From an uncultured Mucilaginibacter sp. (lineage in GTDB: Bacteria; Bacteroidota; Bacteroidia; Sphingobacteriales; Sphingobacteriaceae): DNA of 11,180 nucleotides. The stretch lies in the NCBI RefSeq assembly GCF_946481715.1, contig NZ_CAMLOV010000173.1, forward strand, positions 1 through 11,180. Reading direction: 5' to 3'. Below, in pieces: positions 1-4,644 of the stretch. The translations under genes and the position numbers were made by a program. Each line of letters begins with the position of its first letter. Within the stretch, counting starts at the first letter, position 1. Below the pieces are notes generated by a model, which worked only from the letters and a program-made list of their open reading frames with translations, was not told where the DNA came from and searched no databases.

Positions 1-913
1 CTTCTTTAAAGCCAAACGGGAAATCAAACTCAATATCATAAGCAGCATCAGCATAAAAAGCCAATTTAGTATGCTCATGGTAACGATATTTAGCAGCATC
101 GGTACCCAGGGCAAGGTGCCATTGTAAACGGGCGGCCTTCCATTTTTCAAACCATTCTTTTTGCGTGCCGGGGCGTACAAAGTATTGCATCTCCATCTGT
201 TCAAACTCGCGCATGCGGATAATGAACTGGCGGGCAATTACCTCGTTACGGAAGGCCTTACCAATTTGCGCAATACCGAAAGGGATCTTCATCCTGCCCG
301 ATTTTTGCACGTTTAGGTAGTTCACAAATATACCCTGCGCAGTTTCGGGGCGCAGGTAAATGGTGTCTGATTCATCGGCAATAGCACCAACCTGGGTGCT
401 AAACATCAGGTTAAACTGGCGTACATCGGTCCAGTTGGCAGTATTGCTGATAGGGCATTTTATATTTTGTTCGATGATCAGCTCTTTTAAACGTGGCAGG
501 TCCTCAGCTTTTAAAGCGTTATCCATCTCCAGCTGCAGTTCTTCTGCTTCGCTGGTTTTGCCTTCTTCATCAAGTTTTGCTATGCGGTCTTCCAATAACT
601 GATCGGCGCGATAACGCTTATTGCTGTCCTTGTTATCAATCATCGGGTCGCTAAAGCCGTCTACGTGGCCGCTTGCTTTCCAGATGGTGGGGTGCATAAA
701 TATGGCCGAATCGATACCCACAATGTTATCGTGCATCTGCACCATGGCTTTCCACCAGTAGGTTTTGATGTTGTTTTTTAACTCTGCACCGTTTTGGCCG
801 TAGTCGTAAACAGCGCTTAAGCCATCATAAATTTCGCTGGATTGAAAAACAAAGCCATACTCCTTGGCGTGCGATATAACATTTTTAAAAAGTTCGTCGG
901 TTGAATTGCTCAT
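1..913 (-). CDS. glyS: Glycyl-tRNA synthetase, dimeric (alpha2) type; 3' end cut off by window edge
   Basis: This enzyme charges tRNA-Gly with glycine in the cytoplasm. The minus strand reads open for 304 codons from an ATG at 913-911 to the window edge. The N-terminus begins MSNSTDELFKNVISHAKEYG. Class II synthetase signatures are visible: YDYGQNGAELKNNI (residues 36-49), HPTIWKASGHVDGFSDP (74-90), RPETAQGIF (188-196) and the motif 2 FRNE (221-224) followed by the REFEQMEMQ stretch. A charged insertion at about residues 95-150 is usual for this single-chain family. The family is normally about 490-510 residues, so roughly the C-terminal 40 percent, including motif 3 and the anticodon-binding domain, lies outside the window. 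The gene is divergent from gldA. The start is supported by a TAnnTTTG box 8 nt upstream. Identification is secure. Confidence 0.96.
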   Translation of the reverse strand, partial: MSNSTDELFKNVISHAKEYGFVFQSSEIYDGLSAVYDYGQNGAELKNNIKTYWWKAMVQMHDNIVGIDSAIFMHPTIWKASGHVDGFSDPMIDNKDSNKRYRADQLLEDRIAKLDEEGKTSEAEELQLEMDNALKAEDLPRLKELIIEQNIKCPISNTANWTDVRQFNLMFSTQVGAIADESDTIYLRPETAQGIFVNYLNVQKSGRMKIPFGIAQIGKAFRNEVIARQFIIRMREFEQMEMQYFVRPGTQKEWFEKWKAARLQWHLALGTDAAKYRYHEHTKLAFYADAAYDIEFDFPFGFKE

Positions 914-921
914 AATAGGCG

Positions 922-929
922 CAAAGATA
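922..929 (-). promoter_or_regulatory. Candidate -7 promoter box of glyS
   Basis: On the minus strand the sequence reads TATCTTTG, a perfect match to the Bacteroidota -7 consensus TAnnTTTG. Only 8 nt separate its last base from the glyS ATG. Transcription would start about 0-4 nt before the start codon, giving a leaderless or nearly leaderless mRNA. No clear -33 TTTG was found at the right distance. Confidence 0.5.
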
Positions 930-955
930 CAATTTAGGCAGAAAGGGAAAAGTAT

Positions 956-983
956 TTCGGATTTCGGATGTGAGATTTCGGAT
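956..983. repeat. Heptamer tandem repeat array, left copy
   Basis: Four consecutive 7-bp units read TTCGGAT, TTCGGAT, GTGAGAT, TTCGGAT, with a degenerate fifth (TTGCATT) after them. The array forms the left flank of the structured element at 1064-1166. It contains GATGTGAGAT (967-976), the exact reverse complement of 1185-1194 in the right-hand heptamer array, so the two arrays are inverted relative to each other. No reading frame is supported here. Confidence 0.6.
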
Positions 984-1063
984 TTGCATTTAAACTTTGA
1001 TTAAGAGGTGCCGGACTTAGTGATAAAACTTAGGGTTTAGGCTTTAGAATTTAAAAGAATTAT

Positions 1064-1166
1064 GGCGTTCCCTGTGGGCCGGGCTATCCGTTCCAACTCC
1101 TCATTCCGTCCCCACTGATAGAAGTGGGGGACTCCATTCCGGGGTTTCCACTTCTATCCCTAACGC
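1064..1166. repeat. Structured 103-nt intergenic element, probable interspersed repeat or RNA fold
   Basis: The element is bounded by GCGTT (1065-1069) and its complement AACGC (1162-1166). Next to the 5' arm is a small CCC-TGT-GGG hairpin (1070-1078), then CGG/CCG (1080-1082 with 1088-1090). The centre has a perfect 7-bp hairpin, CCCCACT (1110-1116) with AGTGGGG (1123-1129) and loop GATAGA. An alternative 11-bp stem pairs GATAGAAGTGG (1117-1127) with CCACTTCTATC (1148-1158), and the two cannot form fully at once. There is no ORF and no T-run, so it is neither a gene nor an intrinsic terminator. From memory, similar GGCGTTCC...CTAACGC modules recur in Bacteroidota genomes, but I could not check this. 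It fills most of the 314-bp glyS-gldA gap. Confidence 0.6.
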
Positions 1167-1183
1167 AGCTTTAGGTTTTCTTC

Positions 1184-1218
1184 CATCTCACATCTCAAAT
1201 CTCCCATCTAAAATCTAT
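1184..1218. repeat. Heptamer tandem repeat array, right copy
   Basis: Five consecutive 7-bp units read CATCTCA, CATCTCA, AATCTCC, CATCTAA, AATCTAT. Every unit has ATCT at the same phase. The array abuts gldA, and its last unit overlaps the candidate gldA promoter box. It is inverted relative to the array at 956-983, with a perfect 10-bp match at 1185-1194 against 967-976. Confidence 0.6.
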
Positions 1219-1223
1219 TTTTG
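1216..1223 (+). promoter_or_regulatory. Candidate -7 promoter box of gldA
   Basis: TATTTTTG matches TAnnTTTG and ends 4 nt before the gldA ATG. If used, transcription would start at or very near the A of the start codon, giving a leaderless transcript. No convincing -33 box is present, because the heptamer array occupies that position. Confidence 0.4.
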
Positions 1224-1227
1224 CTAC

Positions 1228-1935
1228 ATGAGTATCTCGGTACAGGCTTTAACAAAAATTTACGGGCAGCAGAAAGCGGTGGATGGCATTACTTTTAACG
1301 CAGAGCCGGGCGTATTGGGCTTTTTGGGTCCAAACGGAGCGGGCAAATCTACCACCATGAAAATGCTCACCTGCTTTATCCCTCAAACAGCTGGCACGGC
1401 AACGGTTTGCGGTTTTGATATCAGCAAAGATCCTCTCGAAGTAAAACGCAACATCGGTTACCTGCCCGAGAGCAACCCGCTGTATACCGAAATGTATGTA
1501 AAGGAAAGCCTTGGTTTTGTAGCAAGCATTCACAAATTGCACAACCCGCAAAAACGAATTGCCGAAGTGCTGGAGCAAACAGGTTTGGGGCCCGAGCAGC
1601 ATAAAAAGATAAATCAGCTATCTAAAGGGTACCGCCAACGCGTAGGGTTGGCCCAGGCCATACTGCACAACCCGCAGGTACTGATACTGGACGAGCCCAC
1701 TTCGGGCCTCGACCCCAACCAGCTTATCGGTATCCGCCAGTTAATACTGGATTTGGGCAAAACAAAAACCATTGTACTCTCTACCCACATTATGCAGGAG
1801 GTAGAGGCTGTTTGCAACCGTGTTATCATCATCAATAGAGGCAAAATTGCTGCGGACGACACCCTACAAAATCTCCGTAAGGCAAACAGCAATAAAACTC
1901 TGGAGAATATTTTTATTAGCTTAACCAATGGTTAA
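1228..1935 (+). CDS. gldA: GldA-type ABC transporter ATP-binding protein, short form
   Basis: This is the cytoplasmic ATPase expected to drive the GldF-GldG membrane complex encoded downstream. In Flavobacterium johnsoniae GldA, GldF and GldG are needed for gliding motility. Visible motifs are Walker A GPNGAGKS (residues 34-41), a Q-loop region with YLPESNPLY (78-86, Glu in place of Gln), signature LSKGYRQRV (131-139), Walker B VLILDEPTSGLD (151-162) and H-loop STH with His187. At 235 residues it is about 60 shorter than the roughly 300-residue family norm. The loss falls after TLQNLRKAN, yet the usual closing LENIFISLT motif is kept. No other frame carries the missing part, so this is not a simple frameshift. 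The ATG start aligns with the family N-terminus. The motor assignment rests on gldFG lying 2.7 kb downstream; on its own it could be a generic CcmA-like ATPase. Confidence 0.85.
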   Translation: MSISVQALTKIYGQQKAVDGITFNAEPGVLGFLGPNGAGKSTTMKMLTCFIPQTAGTATVCGFDISKDPLEVKRNIGYLPESNPLYTEMYVKESLGFVASIHKLHNPQKRIAEVLEQTGLGPEQHKKINQLSKGYRQRVGLAQAILHNPQVLILDEPTSGLDPNQLIGIRQLILDLGKTKTIVLSTHIMQEVEAVCNRVIIINRGKIAADDTLQNLRKANSNKTLENIFISLTNG

Positions 1936-2003
1936 AACAATAAAATAAAGCCACTAAAAACCAGCTACTTAAGCCACCCGTTCATTTTTTTGCACACAAT
2001 GCC

Positions 2004-2031
2004 TGCAACTTTGTGTTTTAACATGCGTCTA
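2004..2031 (+). promoter_or_regulatory. Candidate ECF-sigma-factor promoter
   Basis: TGCAAC (2004-2009) is followed after exactly 16 nt by CGTCTA (2026-2031). The AAC-type -35 and CGTC-type -10 at 16-17 nt spacing are the general form of promoters read by extracytoplasmic-function sigma factors. Transcription would start near 2038, giving a leader of about 65 nt. An overlapping housekeeping reading (CAACTTTG, 2006-2013) is poorer because its -33 spacing is wrong. Confidence 0.5.
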
Positions 2032-2043
2032 CAAAACCGACAA

Positions 2044-2073
2044 CGGCAGTGCAGATGGTACCCTGCAATGCCG
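2044..2073 (+). promoter_or_regulatory. 5' leader stem-loop of the first barrel gene
   Basis: CGGCA (2044-2048) pairs with TGCCG (2069-2073), and TGCAG (2050-2054) pairs with CTGCA (2063-2067). Together they form a 10-bp stem broken by one G-A mismatch, with an 8-nt loop. There is no T-run after it, so it is not a terminator. It lies within the predicted 5' untranslated region, 31 nt before the ATG. Confidence 0.5.
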
Positions 2074-2104
2074 GATTAAATGTTTATTACAATTTAAAAT
2101 TATC

Positions 2105-2599
2105 ATGAAAAAAGCACTATTAGTTTTAACCGTTTTATGCGGTTTATCAATCGGCGCATTCGCGCAATCAGAAGGCAGTAAATGGAGTATAGGCTTCGAA
2201 GGCGGTTTACCGGTAGGCCATGCAAAAGATGCATATAACGCAGTTGTTGGAGCTTCTCTTAAATACGATTACAACGTTGCAGCAAGCACTTTCCTTACCG
2301 GTTCGGTTGGTTACAATGCGTTCCTGGTAAAATCGCAATACAAAAGCGTTGCAGGTTCTACAGACGGTGCTATCCCGGTAAAAGCAGGCCTTAAATACTT
2401 TTTTGGTAATGGTTTTTATGGCGAAGGGCAGTTAGGCGCAGCTTTCTCTACCGAAAGCGGCGGTGGTACTGCGTTTGTTTACTCGCCGGGTATTGGCTAC
2501 GATTTTGGTAGCGGCGTTGATCTCGGCATACGTTACGAAGCTTGGTCTAAAAACGGTACTATCGGCCAGGTAGGTGTTCGTTTAGGCTTTAGTTTCTAG
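2105..2599 (+). CDS. Small outer-membrane beta-barrel protein, paralogue 1 of 4
   Basis: This is a predicted porin-like or structural barrel of the outer membrane; no substrate can be assigned. The 164-residue product has a Sec signal peptide (MKKALLVLTVLCGLSIGAFA) with likely cleavage before Gln21. The mature chain is rich in alternating aromatic and glycine residues. It has the array's shared core IPVKAGLKYFFGNGFYGEGQLG and ends in Phe (GVRLGFSF), as expected of a BAM recognition signal. Its length suits an eight-stranded barrel of the OmpX/OmpW kind. The closest relative in the window is the next gene, with nearly identical YEAWSKNGTI segments and matching DNA there. It has its own candidate ECF promoter, a leader hairpin and a strong terminator, so it is probably monocistronic. 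Confidence 0.85.
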   Translation: MKKALLVLTVLCGLSIGAFAQSEGSKWSIGFEGGLPVGHAKDAYNAVVGASLKYDYNVAASTFLTGSVGYNAFLVKSQYKSVAGSTDGAIPVKAGLKYFFGNGFYGEGQLGAAFSTESGGGTAFVYSPGIGYDFGSGVDLGIRYEAWSKNGTIGQVGVRLGFSF

Positions 2600-2615
2600 A
2601 CTATAATAACCGAAT

Positions 2616-2658
2616 AATAAGGGGTGCCGGTATTATGCCAGTACCCCTTATTGTTTTA
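2616..2658 (+). terminator. Rho-independent terminator after barrel gene 1
   Basis: AATAAGGGGT (2616-2625) pairs perfectly with ACCCCTTATT (2643-2652). The stem extends by a G-T and a C-G pair, and GTTTTA follows. It lies 16 nt after the stop codon. Confidence 0.85.
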
Positions 2659-2677
2659 TATATATGCCGCTAATATA

Positions 2678-2712
2678 AAATCCAAATAAATAATATTTTT
2701 TTATTTGGATTT
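2678..2712. repeat. Perfect 13-bp inverted repeat overlapping promoter of barrel gene 2
   Basis: AAATCCAAATAAA (2678-2690) and TTTATTTGGATTT (2700-2712) are exact reverse complements around a 9-nt AT-rich spacer. The right arm contains the TTTG (2704-2707) that fits as a -33 element. It could be an operator or a cruciform-prone site. It is too AT-rich and too late to be the terminator of the preceding gene, which already has one. Confidence 0.55.
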
Positions 2713-2734
2713 ATTGATATAATAAGTAGTTTTA
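2704..2734 (+). promoter_or_regulatory. Candidate promoter of barrel gene 2
   Basis: TTTG (2704-2707), a 19-nt spacer and TAGTTTTA (2727-2734) fit the Bacteroidota pattern TTTG-N19-TAnnTTTG except for the last base. The predicted leader is about 30 nt. Confidence 0.45.
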
Positions 2735-2768
2735 AAAAATTATAAACCCTTAAACCACTTATCGTAAA

Positions 2769-3254
2769 ATGAAAAAAGTTCTATTAGCGATCCTTTTTGT
2801 AGGAAGCTCTGTGGCTACATGCTTAGCCCAAAAAAGCAGCGAAACATCTAAATTTAGTATTGGCCTGGAAGCTGGTATACCTACCGGTTCTTTCGGAGAT
2901 TTTTACAGCGTGGCCATCGGCGGATCATTAAAATATGATATCAATATCGCCGCCGGTACTTCGTTTAATATCTCTGCAGGTTACACCAGTTTTTCCGGTA
3001 AAAACGGTGTCGGTTCTGCAGGTTTTATCCCGGTTAAAGTAGGTATTAAGAACTATTTTAGCGAAGGTTTTTATGGTGAGGCTCAGGTTGGCGCTGCTAA
3101 AAATACCCAAAGTGGTGGCGGTACTGCGTTTGCATATGCACCAGGTATCGGTTACACTTTTGATGGTGGTTTCGATATCGGCCTACGTTACGAAGCATGG
3201 TCTAAAAACGGCACTATAAGCCAGTTTGCCACCCGTATAGCTTATAGTTTCTAA
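2769..3254 (+). CDS. Small outer-membrane beta-barrel protein, paralogue 2 of 4
   Basis: A 161-residue predicted outer-membrane barrel of unknown cargo. The signal peptide MKKVLLAILFVGSSVATCLA is likely cleaved before Gln21. Cys18 lies before the cleavage site and does not form a convincing lipobox. The core reads FIPVKVGIKNYFSEGFYGEAQVG and the C-terminus TRIAYSF ends in Phe. By eye about half the residues match the preceding gene, and blocks such as SGGGTAF and RYEAWSKNGTI are identical, which points to a fairly recent tandem duplication. The upstream region differs from that of gene 1: it has a housekeeping-type promoter overlapped by an inverted repeat, and no ECF-like box. A terminator follows, so it is likely a single-gene transcript. 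Confidence 0.85.
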   Translation: MKKVLLAILFVGSSVATCLAQKSSETSKFSIGLEAGIPTGSFGDFYSVAIGGSLKYDINIAAGTSFNISAGYTSFSGKNGVGSAGFIPVKVGIKNYFSEGFYGEAQVGAAKNTQSGGGTAFAYAPGIGYTFDGGFDIGLRYEAWSKNGTISQFATRIAYSF

Positions 3255-3274
3255 GTAAATTATTGCTTGATATG

Positions 3275-3306
3275 AAAAGGTCCCGGGATAAATTCCGGGA
3301 CTTTTT
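3275..3306 (+). terminator. Rho-independent terminator after barrel gene 2
   Basis: GTCCCGG (3280-3286) pairs with CCGGGAC (3295-3301). The stem is extended outward by a G-T pair and four A-T pairs into the run of five Ts. Confidence 0.85.
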
Positions 3307-3361
3307 CGTTTTGCGGCAGTGGTATTGCGTTCATTTCTTCCTGTCAGAGATATTATATTTA

Positions 3362-3369
3362 TAAATTTG
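3362..3369 (+). promoter_or_regulatory. Candidate -7 promoter box of barrel gene 3
   Basis: TAAATTTG is a perfect TAnnTTTG match 30 nt before the ATG. The -33 region is weak (CCTG near 3340-3343). Confidence 0.5.
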
Positions 3370-3399
3370 CCGTTATTGAAGCCAAAAGCAATACCGTAA

Positions 3400-3912
3400 A
3401 TGAAGAAACTCCTACCTCTTATTTTTTTATTCTCCTATATAGCCGTCTATAGCCAAGGCCAATCAAAGCCCCAAAAAGCATTCGGCGTAGGCCTCGATAT
3501 CGCTTTCCCTACCAATAGTATATACAATGTTGGTTTCGGTGGCTCGGGTAAGGCAGAAGTTCCCATCATTGGCAATGTGAGCCTTACCGCAACTGCGGGT
3601 TTTACCAGTTTTTATTATAAATCTTCGTTTTTGGGCAATACCAAAACACAAGCCCCCAGTGGTTTTTTGCCACTAAAAGCGGGTGCGAAATATTACATAA
3701 GCGAAGGTTTTTACCTTGAGGGCGAATTGGGCACGGCTATAGAAACCAACTATAGCAAGAATAAGTTATTTGCCTTTTCGTTTTCGCCTGGCTTTATTAT
3801 TCCTACCGGCAAGCACACCGGTATTGATGTTGGTTTAAGGTACGAGAACTGGGGTAGCGGCCGTGTACGGCAAACAGGGATACGGGTGGCGTATCGTTTA
3901 AATTGGCAATAA
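3400..3912 (+). CDS. Small outer-membrane beta-barrel protein, paralogue 3 of 4
   Basis: A 170-residue predicted outer-membrane barrel. The signal peptide MKKLLPLIFLFSYIAVYS is likely cut before Gln19. The shared core is FLPLKAGAKYYISEGFYLEGELG. It ends VAYRLNWQ, so the terminal aromatic sits one residue in rather than at the very end. It is more divergent from genes 1 and 2 than they are from each other, and has a longer loop around NYSKNKLFAFSF. It shares its C-terminal LxxxYRxxW pattern with gene 4. It has its own TAAATTTG box. Only 79 bp, with no clear terminator, separate it from gene 4, so the two may be partly co-transcribed. No function beyond the barrel fold can be assigned. Confidence 0.82.
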   Translation: MKKLLPLIFLFSYIAVYSQGQSKPQKAFGVGLDIAFPTNSIYNVGFGGSGKAEVPIIGNVSLTATAGFTSFYYKSSFLGNTKTQAPSGFLPLKAGAKYYISEGFYLEGELGTAIETNYSKNKLFAFSFSPGFIIPTGKHTGIDVGLRYENWGSGRVRQTGIRVAYRLNWQ

Positions 3913-3959
3913 ATCAATTATTTTTTGAAGATTTAATATAAAAATTGGCAAATTGGCGC

Positions 3960-3967
3960 TATATTTC
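3960..3967 (+). promoter_or_regulatory. Weak candidate promoter box of barrel gene 4
   Basis: TATATTTC differs from TAnnTTTG only in the last base and lies 24 nt before the start codon. Upstream is a short direct repeat, ATTGGCAA then ATTGGCGC, at the wrong spacing for a normal -33 box. Confidence 0.3.
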
Positions 3968-3991
3968 CAACGTTTTTAAGAAATAATAAAA

Positions 3992-4528
3992 ATGATGAAA
4001 AAATTACTCACTATTGCTTTGGTATTAATTGGTTTTTGTGTGCAAGCCCAGGAGCGGAAAACTGTCTTTGAAAAGTTTTCTAACAACAAGGCATTCAGTA
4101 TAGGTGCTCAGGGTTATTTGCCATCGGGCAATCCTTTTAACGCTGGTTATGGAGCCTCTATAAAATATGAATTGCCAATAGCGCAGGATCTGAGCTTAAC
4201 CAGTACTCTTGCATATGCCAGGATGAGTTATAAAGATGTTTATAAAGAAGAAATTCAGCCTACAAATGCCGCTAGCTTTATACCGTTGACCGTAGGCGCC
4301 AGGTACTTCTTAGGGGATAAATTTTATTTTGAAGGCGATATAGGCGGTGGTTATGTTTCAAATTTTCGTAAAAGCTCCATACTTGCTGTACAACTGCACG
4401 CGGGCTATACGTTTAAAGTTAGTAAAACCAGCTCCTTTGATGCTTCGATAGGCTATCTTAACTGGGGCAATTCCGACCACCTAAAATTTACTACGCTAAA
4501 ATTAGCTTACCGGGTAGAATGGTTGTAA
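3992..4528 (+). CDS. Small outer-membrane beta-barrel protein, paralogue 4 of 4
   Basis: A 178-residue predicted outer-membrane barrel, the largest and most divergent of the array. The signal peptide MMKKLLTIALVLIGFCVQA is likely cut before Gln20. Two adjacent ATGs (3992 and 3995) could both initiate, and the second gives the MKK start seen in the other three. The core reads FIPLTVGARYFLGDKFYFEGDIG, so the family pattern survives with substitutions (Asp-Lys for the usual Glu-Gly). The C-terminus is LKLAYRVEWL. No convincing terminator separates it from the gldF-gldG fusion 116 bp downstream, so read-through into that gene is possible. Substrate and role are unknown. Confidence 0.8.
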   Translation: MMKKLLTIALVLIGFCVQAQERKTVFEKFSNNKAFSIGAQGYLPSGNPFNAGYGASIKYELPIAQDLSLTSTLAYARMSYKDVYKEEIQPTNAASFIPLTVGARYFLGDKFYFEGDIGGGYVSNFRKSSILAVQLHAGYTFKVSKTSSFDASIGYLNWGNSDHLKFTTLKLAYRVEWL

Positions 4529-4644
4529 GCGTAAGCATTGCTTAATTACCCTTTAAAGCATTATAATACCCGGCTGTATATTATACGATATGAGAAATTC
4601 AAATCGTAAATTGCTCCCCGAATATTTTCAACCAAAGCGCAGCC

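Noticed and set aside
360..602. Plus-strand open frame inside glyS
   Set aside because: It is antisense to well-conserved synthetase motifs, serine-rich with no recognisable domain, and has no promoter.
1064..1166. Intrinsic terminator or tRNA gene
   Set aside because: No T-run follows the stems on either strand, there is no cloverleaf or anticodon arm, and it lies upstream of both flanking genes.
956..1218. CRISPR-like array
   Set aside because: The repeats are 7 bp, contiguous and without spacers, and no cas gene is present.
1936..2003. Possible frameshifted remainder of GldA after its stop
   Set aside because: All three frames after 1935 are short and AT-rich and do not resemble a GldA C-terminus. 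The closing LENIFISLT motif is already present before the stop.
3321..3395. 8-bp inverted repeat GGTATTGC / GCAATACC around the barrel gene 3 promoter
   Set aside because: The arms are 59 nt apart with one upstream of the transcription start. A match of this length is not unlikely by chance in a gap of this size.
4529..4644. Terminator between barrel gene 4 and gldFG
   Set aside because: The hairpins seen (TAAGC/GCTTA and TATAAT/ATTATA) are short and have no T-run, so termination here is not supported.
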